A DNA stretch of 64,000 nt, taken from positions 62,001 through 126,000 of the forward strand of contig JADJVF010000004.1 in assembly GCA_016716705.1 (NCBI GenBank), written 5' to 3'. The notes under the pieces were generated by a model, which ran no database searches, was not told the origin of the DNA, and saw only the letters and a program-made list of their open reading frames with translations. Below, piece by piece: positions 1 to 7,611 of the stretch. Numbering within the stretch: the stretch's first letter is position 1; each line of letters begins with the position of its first letter. The stretch comes from Holophagales bacterium. Its GTDB lineage: Bacteria > Acidobacteriota > Thermoanaerobaculia > UBA5066. Position numbers and translations under genes: made by a program.

Positions 1-1
1 G

Positions 2-1279
2 AACGAAGGCTGGCGGGCGGAGTACCACCGGGTCCTCCCCGACTTCCGCGAGTCCGACGTCTGCGGCTCCTGCTTCGCGATCCGCGACTACCGGGTCCAC
101 GCGGACTTCGGCGGCGACGCGGCCCTCGCCCGGCTCCGCGGGCGCCTGCGCGAGCGGGGCCTCCGGCTCATCCTCGACTTCGTCCCGAACCACATGGCGC
201 CGGACCACCCGTGGGTGGCCGAGCACCCGGACTGGTTCGTCGCGGGAAACGAGGAGCTCCTCGCGCGGCAGCCGCAGAACTACGCCCGCGCGGCGACGAG
301 GGCTGGGGGTCGCGTCCTCGCCTACGGCCGCGATCCCTACTTCGACGGCTGGCCCGACACGTTCCAGCTGAACTACGGAGACCCCGGCCTGCAGGAGGCG
401 ATGCTCGGCGAGCTGAAGCGGATCGCGACGCAGTGCGACGGCGTCCGCTGCGACATGGCGATGCTCGTCCTCCCGGAGGTCTTCGAGAGGACGTGGGGAA
501 TCCGGTCGGCGCCGTTCTGGCCACGGGCCACCGCAACGGTGAAGGCCGACATCCCCGGCTTCCTCTTCATGGCCGAGGTCTACTGGGACCTCGAGTGGAC
601 GCTCCAGCAGCAGGGCTTCGACTACGCCTACGACAAGCGGCTCTACGACCGCCTCGAGCACGGTCACGCACGGCCCGTCCGCGAGCACTTCTTCGCGGGC
701 CTCGACTTCCAGGACCGGCTCGCGCGCTTCCTCGAAAACCACGACGAGCCCCGCGCGGCGTCGACCTTCGCCCCGGACGTCCACCGGGCGGCCGCCGTTC
801 TCACCTTCTTCTCCCCGGGTCTCCGGTTCTTCCACCAGGGGCAGCGCGAGGGGAGGCGCGTCCGGATTCCGGTCCACCTCGGCCGGGGACCGGTCGAAAC
901 GCCGGACGCAGGTCTCTCCGCGTTCTACGGTGGCCTCCTGGAGTGCCTGAAGGACCCCGCCTTCCGCGACGGGCAGTGGCAGCTTCTGGATTGCCGGCCC
1001 GCGTGGGACGGGAACCCGACGTGCGACGACTTCGTCGCCTTCTCCTGGACCGGTCCGGGAGACCGGCGCCGCCTCGTCGTCGTGAACTACTCCGGGCACC
1101 GGAGCCAGTGCTACGTGGCGATGCCGTGGGGAGACCTCGCCGGGCGCCACTGGTACCTCACCGACCGGCTGGGCCCGGACGCCTACGACCGCAGCGGCGA
1201 CGACCTGGCGGCGAGGGGGCTCTACCTCGACCTGCGCGCGTGGGGCACCCACGTCTTCACCGTCTCCTGCCCGGACTGA
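2..1279 (+). CDS. GH13 alpha-amylase family glycosidase, 5' truncated by window edge
   Basis: The frame is open from base 2, so the true start lies before the window; 425 residues are visible. The four GH13 signatures occur in order: DFVPNH (beta3), GVRCD with the nucleophile Asp at bases 452-454, AEVYW with the acid/base Glu at 575-577, and FLENHDE. The family hydrolyses or transfers alpha-glucosidic bonds on a TIM barrel; a C-terminal beta-sandwich follows. No substrate can be assigned without the N-terminus. It ends at TGA 1277-1279, well separated from the next gene, so it closes an upstream unit. Confidence 0.9.
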   Translation, partial: NEGWRAEYHRVLPDFRESDVCGSCFAIRDYRVHADFGGDAALARLRGRLRERGLRLILDFVPNHMAPDHPWVAEHPDWFVAGNEELLARQPQNYARAATRAGGRVLAYGRDPYFDGWPDTFQLNYGDPGLQEAMLGELKRIATQCDGVRCDMAMLVLPEVFERTWGIRSAPFWPRATATVKADIPGFLFMAEVYWDLEWTLQQQGFDYAYDKRLYDRLEHGHARPVREHFFAGLDFQDRLARFLENHDEPRAASTFAPDVHRAAAVLTFFSPGLRFFHQGQREGRRVRIPVHLGRGPVETPDAGLSAFYGGLLECLKDPAFRDGQWQLLDCRPAWDGNPTCDDFVAFSWTGPGDRRRLVVVNYSGHRSQCYVAMPWGDLAGRHWYLTDRLGPDAYDRSGDDLAARGLYLDLRAWGTHVFTVSCPD

Positions 1280-1413
1280 CCGGCGGTTTTCCGGCGATCG
1301 GACAGCGAGTCGCCGGCCGGCGAGGAGCCCGGGTCGGGGCTTGCCGAGCTCGTTCATCGCCCGGAAGTCGCGCATCGGGGAGCCGTGGTCTATCGTCGGG
1401 AGAGGAGGACGGG

Positions 1414-1944
1414 ATGCGGACTGCTCGCGTAATGACTGCGGTGCTGGCTCTCGGGATGGCTGCCTGCTCCACGCTGGAGCTGAACACGGACTACAACCCG
1501 GGGACCGACTTCTCGGGATACCGGACCTTCTCCTTCATGGAGGGGTCGAAGCCGAAGAACCCCGTCTCCCGGAGAAGCGTCGAGTACGCGGTCGGGATGG
1601 CCCTGGAAGGCAAGGGCCTGAAGAACGTCGACGCCGGCGGCGATCTCCTCATCTATGGGCACTTCGTCGCCGACGAGAAGATCCAGGTCGAGTCGTACGG
1701 CTACGGGTCGTACGGCTGGTACGGGTACGGGTGGGGCGGGGGCGTCACGACGACGACGGTGAGGAGGATCCCCGTCGGGACGGTCATGATCGACCTCGTC
1801 GACGCGAAGAAGAAAGAGCTCGTCTGGCGCGGCATCGTCAAGGACGAGATCTCGACGGAGCTCTACCCGGAGGAGCGCGAAAAGAAGGCGATACGGATCG
1901 CGAAGGAGCTCTTTGCGGGGTATCCGCCGGCGCCGAAGAAGTAG
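1414..1944 (+). CDS. DUF4136-type lipoprotein
   Basis: This is a 176-residue exported protein with a hydrophobic leader ending in GMAAC, a plausible lipobox. It is followed by the STLELNTDYNPGTDFSGYRT-type opening of DUF4136 lipoproteins. A Gly/Tyr-rich stretch lies at about residues 93-112, and the C-terminal half carries the conserved IPVGTVMIDLVDAKKKELVW block. The ATG at 1414 follows a GGAGAGGAGGACGGG ribosome site. It is a clear paralogue of the protein at 7009-7530. DUF4136 proteins are probably periplasmic or outer-membrane anchored; their function is unknown. Confidence 0.85.
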   Translation: MRTARVMTAVLALGMAACSTLELNTDYNPGTDFSGYRTFSFMEGSKPKNPVSRRSVEYAVGMALEGKGLKNVDAGGDLLIYGHFVADEKIQVESYGYGSYGWYGYGWGGGVTTTTVRRIPVGTVMIDLVDAKKKELVWRGIVKDEISTELYPEEREKKAIRIAKELFAGYPPAPKK

Positions 1945-1973
1945 AGGCCTCCCCTGCCGGGCATCTTTTTGGG

Positions 1974-2001
1974 TTGTCCGGCGAATCTCGATGACTAGAC
2001 T
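1974..2001 (+). promoter_or_regulatory. Candidate sigma-70-type promoter, TTGTCC-N16-TAGACT
   Basis: A -35-like TTGTCC at 1974-1979 is followed after 16 bases by TAGACT at 1996-2001. A start 7 bases beyond the -10 would fall on the A of the ATG at 2008, and no Shine-Dalgarno precedes that ATG. The arrangement therefore predicts a leaderless mRNA. It is judged by eye only. Confidence 0.4.
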
Positions 2002-2007
2002 GTAGAC

Positions 2008-2640
2008 ATGAGAGTAGCCCGACTTTCCGCCGCCTTCCTCAGCCTCCTCCTCTCTGCGGCCGGACAGGCCGGCGCAGAGCCTCCTGCGACTCCGGCCGCC
2101 AAGCCGGAGTCCGCCCCACAGCACGTGACCGCACCCTCTCTCCCGGGCCAGCCGAACAGGTCGGGAACCGTCAAGCCGGACACCGGAATGCCGACGGACT
2201 CGGAGGGGTACGCGGTCACGAAACGATACGAGCCCGGGTCGGCTCCGGCAGGGGACGCGCCGCAGGCCGGCTCGAAGGATGCCTCGAAGGCCGGGAGCAC
2301 CACCGCGGGGGCCGCCTCGAGCGCACCCGCAAAGGTCCCGAGCATCCCCATCGGCCCTGCGCCGACTGGGAAAGGCATGGCGACAGGTGCCAACTACGTC
2401 ACCATCCGTGGCACGCTCGTCGCGCTCGAGGACGGCAAATCGGTCACGATCAAGCTCCAGAAGACCGGCACGGAGAACACCTACACCCTGGCGCCGGGCG
2501 CCACCATCGGCAAGGACGTCGCCCCCGGGAAGCTGGTCCGTGTACGCGTCAACGCCGCCGCGAAGGGAAAAGTCGCAGAAAAGGTCGAGGTCGTCACACC
2601 CCCGACCCCGGCTCAGGCAAAGAAGGAAGGCAGTCTGTGA
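2008..2640 (+). CDS. Secreted Ala/Pro-rich protein of unknown function
   Basis: The 210-residue product begins with a signal peptide (MRVARLSAAFLSLLLSAAGQ). A long low-complexity Ala/Pro/Gly/Lys region follows to about residue 125. A compact C-terminal domain (YVTIRGTLVALEDGKSVTIK to KVEVVT) resembles the repeated beta-rich units of the next gene. The two genes overlap by four bases (GTGA), implying translational coupling and a shared role in the periplasm or outside the cell. I do not recognise a named family. Confidence 0.75.
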   Translation: MRVARLSAAFLSLLLSAAGQAGAEPPATPAAKPESAPQHVTAPSLPGQPNRSGTVKPDTGMPTDSEGYAVTKRYEPGSAPAGDAPQAGSKDASKAGSTTAGAASSAPAKVPSIPIGPAPTGKGMATGANYVTIRGTLVALEDGKSVTIKLQKTGTENTYTLAPGATIGKDVAPGKLVRVRVNAAAKGKVAEKVEVVTPPTPAQAKKEGSL

Positions 2641-3215
2641 GGATGCATCTTGTACTCCCCGTCGGCCTCGTGACCGCGCTTGCCCTGGCCGCTCCCGCCC
2701 CGGCGCAACAGGCTCCTGCCAAGGGGGGAGTCATCGAGGCGGGCTACACGATGCTGAAGGCCACGGTCGTGAGCGTCGACCTGAAGACTCGCGAGGTCGA
2801 GCTCCGCGACGAGACCGGGAAACCCTTCACGATCACCGCCAACGAAGCGGTGAAGAACCTCGACCAGGTCCGGCCGGGCGACGTCATCAATGCGACCCTG
2901 AGCGAGTCGACCGCCTACCTGGTCAGGAAGCCGGGCCAGGCGGTGCCCGGAACCGTCGCTTCGGCAGGCGGAGACAGCGGCAAGGCCGGGGAGAAGCCGA
3001 AGGGGGAAGCCAGGAAGGTCACGACGAAGACAGTCACGGTCGCCGCCATCGACCTGAAAGCGCCGAGCGTCACGTTCAAGGATGCCAAGGGAAAAGTGGA
3101 CACGATCCCCGTCAAGGACCCGTCCAGGCTCGCCGGTGTGAAGGTGGGCGATCTCGTGGAGCTGACGTACACCGAGGCCATCGCGTTCACGGTCGAGAAG
3201 GGCCCGAAGAAATAG
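2637..3215 (+). CDS. Secreted protein with two related beta-rich repeats
   Basis: The 192-residue protein starts at GTG 2637, overlapping the upstream stop, or at ATG 2643 two codons later. After a signal peptide ending near APAPAQQ it carries two copies of a small domain. One runs from TVVSVDLKTREVEL to VRPGDVINATL; the other from TVAAIDLKAPSVTF to VKVGDLVELTYTEA. The repeated GD(V/L) turn after charged strands suggests an OB- or barrel-like fold. Function is unknown. A strong terminator follows, closing the two-gene unit. Confidence 0.75.
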   Translation: MRMHLVLPVGLVTALALAAPAPAQQAPAKGGVIEAGYTMLKATVVSVDLKTREVELRDETGKPFTITANEAVKNLDQVRPGDVINATLSESTAYLVRKPGQAVPGTVASAGGDSGKAGEKPKGEARKVTTKTVTVAAIDLKAPSVTFKDAKGKVDTIPVKDPSRLAGVKVGDLVELTYTEAIAFTVEKGPKK

Positions 3216-3240
3216 CTCCCTCGGTTCTCGGAACCACGGC

Positions 3241-3274
3241 AGGCCCGGCCGGAATTCGTTCCGGCCGGGCCTTT
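3241..3274 (+). terminator. Intrinsic terminator, 14-bp perfect stem
   Basis: AGGCCCGGCCGGAA at 3241-3254 pairs perfectly with 3259-3272 around a TTCG tetraloop and is followed by a short T-run. It lies between convergent genes (stops at 3215 plus and 3286 minus), so it can serve both strands. Confidence 0.85.
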
Positions 3275-3285
3275 CGATTCATGGT

Positions 3286-3528
3286 TCAGTGGTGAACCAC
3301 GTGCGCCCCGCCGTAGTAGCCCCCGACGGGCGGACGGACGACGACCGCACCGTACCCACCGTAGCAGCAGCCTCCTCCGTAGTAGCCGCCGTAGCCGGCG
3401 TAGCCGTAGCCGTAGCCGACGTAGGTCGTCGAGTATCCGTAGTCCCCCGAAGACTCACAGGCCGGAAGGACGATCCCGAGCACGAGGATGGCCAGGACCA
3501 GGAGGACGCGCGTGATGTTCTTCTTCAT
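3286..3528 (-). CDS. Small Gly/Tyr-rich lipoprotein
   Basis: This 80-residue protein starts MKKNITRVLLVLAILVLGIV and has a good lipobox (LPAC) at about residue 24. The mature part is almost entirely Gly, Tyr, Val and Cys (GYGYGYAGYGGYYGGG-like) and ends in HVVHH. It lies 17 bases after the VOC gene on the same strand and is probably co-transcribed with it. A structural, adhesive or metal-binding role could fit, but nothing in the sequence proves one. It shares its Gly/Tyr bias with the loops of the two DUF4136 lipoproteins nearby. Confidence 0.75.
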   Translation of the reverse strand: MKKNITRVLLVLAILVLGIVLPACESSGDYGYSTTYVGYGYGYAGYGGYYGGGCCYGGYGAVVVRPPVGGYYGGAHVVHH

Positions 3529-3545
3529 GGTCTCACTCTTCCAGT

Positions 3546-4451
3546 TCACTTCGCCGGCTCGTCGATCGGCCACTTCTGGAGCGCGAGGGCCGCCCCGCTG
3601 GGATCGGTCACGATGGCCAGGGTTCCGTTCCTCACTTCGGGCTTCGGGGCCAGGAGAATCCGGCCCCCGAGGGATTCGGCCTTTTTCGCCGCCGCCGCGG
3701 CGTCGGCCACGCGAACGTACGGGAGCCAGTTGGACCGGACTTCCTTCCAGGGCCTCGGGTAGAGCCCGGCGCGCGGCTTGTCGCCGGCCTTGAGCGCGTA
3801 GTACTCGACGGCGGCCCCGCCGTCGATCCGCTCGGCGGTGTATCCGAGCGCGTCCTTGTAGAACGTGATGGCGCCCGCGGCGTCTTCGGCCACGTATTCC
3901 ATCCAGAGGAAGGATCCCTCGGGAACGACGTCCGCGTCCGGCGGGTCGCCCTTCGCGATCTTCGCGAGGCCCAGGATGGCGCCTTGCGGGTCTACGACCA
4001 CGGCAGCCCTGGCGTTGGAGCCGACGGGCCCGGGCTCGCGCAGGACCTTGCAGTTCCTGCTCCGCATCGCGGCAACGGTCTTGTCGACGTCGGCCACGGA
4101 GACGTAGTTGAGCCACGTCGAGGAGGGGGCGTCGGCCTTCATCGCGGAAACGTCGACGATGCCGCCGATGGGAACCCCCGCCAGGCGAATGGCCTTGTAG
4201 GGGTTCTCGCGTCCCTTCTGGGCTTCGAAGGTCCAGCCGAAGAGGCCGGCGTAGAACTTCTCGACGGCCGGGGAGTCGGTCGTGAGGAGGTCGTGCCAGA
4301 CGAACTTGCCTGGAATCGTCGGACGAGGGGTCTCGGGTGCGGCCGCCCGAAGCGCCACGGAGGTGATCAGCGCAAGGGTTGGTACGAGAACCGCCGCCGC
4401 GCTGGCGAGGCGCCCCCTGCGCTTCCGGATCCCGGTTTCTGTTCCTGCCAT
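3546..4451 (-). CDS. Two-domain VOC (glyoxalase-fold) protein with N-terminal hydrophobic anchor
   Basis: The 301-residue protein starts at the ATG at 4451 behind AAGGAG; a longer start at 4514 lacks support. After an N-terminal hydrophobic segment (ASAAAVLVPTLALITSVAL) there are two VOC repeats. One begins FVWHDLLTTDSPAVEKFYAG and the second FLWMEYVAEDAAGAITFYKD, each opening with the usual strand and helix. VOC proteins include glyoxalases, dioxygenases and resistance proteins. The metal ligands are not obvious here, so no reaction is assigned. It is probably periplasmic or membrane-anchored and is followed closely by the Gly/Tyr lipoprotein. Confidence 0.8.
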   Translation of the reverse strand: MAGTETGIRKRRGRLASAAAVLVPTLALITSVALRAAAPETPRPTIPGKFVWHDLLTTDSPAVEKFYAGLFGWTFEAQKGRENPYKAIRLAGVPIGGIVDVSAMKADAPSSTWLNYVSVADVDKTVAAMRSRNCKVLREPGPVGSNARAAVVVDPQGAILGLAKIAKGDPPDADVVPEGSFLWMEYVAEDAAGAITFYKDALGYTAERIDGGAAVEYYALKAGDKPRAGLYPRPWKEVRSNWLPYVRVADAAAAAKKAESLGGRILLAPKPEVRNGTLAIVTDPSGAALALQKWPIDEPAK

Positions 4452-4664
4452 CAGAGTCTGCTCCTTCCCGAAGCCGGATCGCTCACCCGCTCTTCGCTGA
4501 CGGCGGCGCGGCATCGCTCGGCGGAAGGTTACACCGGGCCACGTCGCCGGCCAGGACCGGCGCCCCGATTCCGGGAGCCCTTTCGGGCAGGACGGGACGG
4601 GGGGACGGCCGGCATCCGGTTAGACTTCCAGCGATCCGCCGATTGGGCCTTCGGGAGGAAGAAC

Positions 4665-5285
4665 GTGAGAGCAGCCATCGCCCTTTTCGCCCTGTTCGTC
4701 ATCGCCGCTCCGGCCGCGTGGCCCCAGGGAACGGACGATCCCCCGACGCTCTTCGAGCGCTGGCAGGAACGCAAAGAGAAGAGCCCCGCCCTCGAGCAGA
4801 AGCTCCTGACGGCCGTCGACGTCATGAAGAAGGTCGCCTGGATGGAAGGGCGGTGGGAGGTCACCGAGAAGGTCTACAAGACCGGAACGACGCCCGAGCT
4901 GGTGGCGAAGGGGACGCGCGATTCGAGGGTCGACCTCGACGGCCGCTGTCTCGTGTCCCGGCAGACCGTCGGGAACCTGAAGACGATCGACGCCCTCATC
5001 TACGACGCCTACCAGGGGTACTGGTTCCGGCAGATCATGACGAACGGCGGACGGGGAGCGCTCCAGCCCCTCGTCGCCACGAGCAGCTGGGACAACGGCG
5101 GACTCACCCTCTCCGGGTCGCTCTGGGCGTTCGGCGAGAAGGCGGACGTGAGGGTGAGGATCCAGAAGGAGTCGGATGACGCCTACTACGAGATCTTCGA
5201 GGAGAGGCTCGCCGGGGCAATCCGCCCGATCCTCGAGTATCGCTACACGCGCCTTCCTGCGACGCAGCCGGCCCCGAAGAAGTAG
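4665..5285 (+). CDS. Exported DUF1579-like protein
   Basis: The 206-residue product uses GTG 4665 behind GGGAGGAAG and begins with a signal peptide (MRAAIALFALFVIAAPAAWP). The body contains the DUF1579-like pattern: WMEGRWEV, a KGTRDSRVDLDGRCLV block, an aromatic YDAYQGYWF segment, and a final beta-strand series. Such proteins are lipocalin-like small barrels of unknown role. The next gene's GTG codon follows immediately, suggesting co-expression with the MscS channel. TAGACT at 4621-4626 is a candidate -10 box. The family assignment rests on the motif pattern only. Confidence 0.65.
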   Translation: MRAAIALFALFVIAAPAAWPQGTDDPPTLFERWQERKEKSPALEQKLLTAVDVMKKVAWMEGRWEVTEKVYKTGTTPELVAKGTRDSRVDLDGRCLVSRQTVGNLKTIDALIYDAYQGYWFRQIMTNGGRGALQPLVATSSWDNGGLTLSGSLWAFGEKADVRVRIQKESDDAYYEIFEERLAGAIRPILEYRYTRLPATQPAPKK

Positions 5286-5294
5286 GTGCTCCCG

Positions 5295-6905
5295 ATGAGG
5301 CGAGCTTCCGCGGCGGCGGTCCTCGCGTTCCTCCTTTCGTTTCCCGCGTCGGGCTCCCGGGCGGCCGGCGCCACCCCCGAGCCGGCTCCGCCGGAGCCCT
5401 CGCAGGTGACGGTAGGCCCGCGCGTCATCGCGACGCTCCGCGCCGAGCTCTTCGGAAAGACCCCGGCTTCGCGGGCCCATGAAGCGACACGAAACCTCGA
5501 CGAGATCGTCCGTGAGAAGGCCTGGGGCGCCGTCCAGGTTCGAACCGAGCCCATCGGCAGGATCGTCTTCGTCGGCTCCCGGATGGTGTTCGGCCTGGCG
5601 CCCGGGGACGTCGACCCCGAGGGCGGCGAGACGCTCGACACGGTGGCCGCGGCAGTCTCGAAGAGCCTCGCGCAAGGGCTCGCGGAGATGCGCGAGAGAC
5701 GGAGCGGAAAGGACCTCCTCTTCGCGGTCCTCTGGAGTCTCGTCGCGACGGCGCTGTTCGTCCTTCTCGCCGGATCCCTCCGGCGCCTCCGCCAGTTTCT
5801 CGAACGGCGTTTCGTCATCCTGACCCAGCGAATCGCCGCACGCCTCGAGGCCGGAGGGAAGGGGTTCGTTCCCCTGCTCTGGATGACCAAGGCCGTAACC
5901 TGGGCCGTCCGGATCGCCATCGCTCTCGGGCACTTCTTCGTGGCGTACCTCTGGCTGACCTACGTGCTGAGGCGCTTCCCCTGGACCCGGGCCTGGGGCG
6001 AAGAGCTCGGACAGTTCCTCTCCTCGACGGCGAGAGCCTTCGGAGCCGGGGCCCTCCGGCAGCTCCCCGACCTCGCCATCGTGGTGTTCATCGCCCTCCT
6101 CACGCGGCTCCTCGTGAAGCTGTCGAACGCGTTCTTCGAGTCGATCGAGGCCGGACGGCTGAAGGTCCCCGAAGCCCTCTCCGAGACGGCGAAACCGACG
6201 CGGCGCCTTGCCGCCGGGGTGCTCTGGATCTTTGCGCTCATCATGGCTTTTCCCTATCTGCCGGGGAGCGGCACCGAGGCGTTCAAGGGGGTCAGCGTCG
6301 TCCTCGGCGTGATGATCTCGCTCGGTTCGACGACGATCGTCGGGCAGGTCTTCAGCGGCTTCATGCTCCTCTACGCGCGGGTCTTCAAGATCGGCGACTT
6401 CGTCCGGATCGGCGACGTGGAGGGAACGGTCGAGGTACAGGGTCTCTTCGCCACGAAGATCAAGACGCCCTGGAACGACGAGATGTCGATTCCGAACGCG
6501 GTCGTCGCCTCGTCCACGCTCCGGAACTACTCCAGGTCGAAAGACCCGGGCGGCCCGCTTCTCGCGACCCGGGTCACGATCGGCTACGACGCGTCGTGGA
6601 GGCAGGTCGAGGCCCTCCTCCTCCTCGCGGCGGATCGGACGCAAGGCCTGAGGAAAGACCCGGCTCCCTTCGTCCGCCACTGGTCCCTCCAGGACTTCTA
6701 CGTCGAGTACGAGCTGAACGCCCATATCGAACGTCCGGTGGAGAGGATCGCCGTCCTGACGGCCCTCCACGCCAACATCCAGGACTCCTTCAACGAGCAC
6801 GGGGTCCAGATCATGTCGCCGCATTACCTGGGGGATCCGGAATCCGCGAAGGTCGTTCCACCGGCGAAGTGGTACGCAGCACCCGCGCGGCGGAAGGCGG
6901 ACTGA
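5295..6905 (+). CDS. MscS-family mechanosensitive channel with long N-terminal extension
   Basis: The 536-residue protein (ATG 5295; GTG 5286 is an alternative) has a signal peptide and a periplasmic domain of about 130 residues. Several membrane segments follow (near FAVLWSLVATALFVLLAG, TWAVRIAIALGHFFVAYLWL and AGVLWIFALIMAFPYL). The MscS pore/beta signature is present: GVMISLGSTTIVGQVFSGFM, then FKIGDFVRIGDVEGTVEVQG and SIPNAVVASSTLRNYS. It should gate under membrane tension to release solutes. It is larger than E. coli MscS, in the range of YbdG/YnaI-type proteins. Confidence 0.9.
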   Translation: MRRASAAAVLAFLLSFPASGSRAAGATPEPAPPEPSQVTVGPRVIATLRAELFGKTPASRAHEATRNLDEIVREKAWGAVQVRTEPIGRIVFVGSRMVFGLAPGDVDPEGGETLDTVAAAVSKSLAQGLAEMRERRSGKDLLFAVLWSLVATALFVLLAGSLRRLRQFLERRFVILTQRIAARLEAGGKGFVPLLWMTKAVTWAVRIAIALGHFFVAYLWLTYVLRRFPWTRAWGEELGQFLSSTARAFGAGALRQLPDLAIVVFIALLTRLLVKLSNAFFESIEAGRLKVPEALSETAKPTRRLAAGVLWIFALIMAFPYLPGSGTEAFKGVSVVLGVMISLGSTTIVGQVFSGFMLLYARVFKIGDFVRIGDVEGTVEVQGLFATKIKTPWNDEMSIPNAVVASSTLRNYSRSKDPGGPLLATRVTIGYDASWRQVEALLLLAADRTQGLRKDPAPFVRHWSLQDFYVEYELNAHIERPVERIAVLTALHANIQDSFNEHGVQIMSPHYLGDPESAKVVPPAKWYAAPARRKAD

Positions 6906-7008
6906 TCGGGAATCGGCAACGAAGCGGCCCGGAGCCGGAAGCGGAGGTCAGGAGTCCCCGAAGTGTGCTGAAATAGCGACGTTGAACAACTCCCGAAGGA
7001 GGATTCCG

Positions 7009-7530
7009 ATGAAACCGATACGCCTTGCAACGCTGGCTCTCGTGGTCGCGGCATTCGGCTGCTCGACCCTCGAGATCAGCACGGACTATGCCCCGGGGAC
7101 GGACTTCTCGAAGTACAAGACGTTCTCCTTCAAGCAGGGGGCCCCCGCGAAGAACCAGATCGCGGCCGAGCGCGCCGCAGGCGCGCTGACCACGGTGCTC
7201 GAGGCGAAGGGATTCAAGCGGGTCGAGGAGGGTGGCGACCTCTCCGTCTTCGCCCACTTCAAGACCGGCAAGGAAACCCAGATGAACACCAGCGGCTACG
7301 GTTACGGCGGGTGGGGTGGCTGGCGTTACGGCGGGGGCATGCAGACGACGACCGTGACGGAGATCCCGACAGGGACGATCGTCATCGACCTCGTCGACCA
7401 GGCCAAAGGCACTGCCGTCTGGCGTGGCATCGCCAAGGACCAGATCTCGATGGACGCAACACCCGAGGAGCGGACGAAGAAGGCGACCGAGGTCTTCACG
7501 AAGCTCTTCGAGAACTTCCCGCCGAAGTAA
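7009..7530 (+). CDS. DUF4136-type lipoprotein (paralogue)
   Basis: The 173-residue protein starts at ATG 7009 with AAGGAGG seven bases upstream; the longer TTG-initiated reading at 6982 would include that ribosome site. The leader ends in AAFGC and is followed by STLEISTDYAPGTDFSKYKT, nearly the same opening as the protein at 1414. The Gly/Tyr segment (GYGYGGWGGWRYGGGM) and the IPTGTIVIDLVDQAKGTAVW block also match. It is a duplicate envelope lipoprotein of unknown function. Confidence 0.85.
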   Translation: MKPIRLATLALVVAAFGCSTLEISTDYAPGTDFSKYKTFSFKQGAPAKNQIAAERAAGALTTVLEAKGFKRVEEGGDLSVFAHFKTGKETQMNTSGYGYGGWGGWRYGGGMQTTTVTEIPTGTIVIDLVDQAKGTAVWRGIAKDQISMDATPEERTKKATEVFTKLFENFPPK

Positions 7531-7544
7531 CGGGTTTCCACGAA

Positions 7545-7574
7545 GGCCCGCCCCGCGAACCGCTGGGGCGGGCC
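7545..7574. terminator. Bidirectional terminator hairpin
   Basis: GGCCCGCCCC at 7545-7554 pairs with GGGGCGGGCC at 7565-7574 around a 10-base loop, followed by CTTTC. It lies between the convergent DUF4136 and patatin genes. Confidence 0.75.
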
Positions 7575-7611
7575 CTTTCGCGCTGATCGGATTCGCCCGG
7601 ACAGGCGCGAC

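Noticed and set aside
4620..6824. 734-codon open frame on the minus strand
   Set aside because: It is antisense to the DUF1579-like and MscS genes. Its Arg/Asp/Glu/Pro-rich translation is typical of a shadow frame in high-GC DNA.
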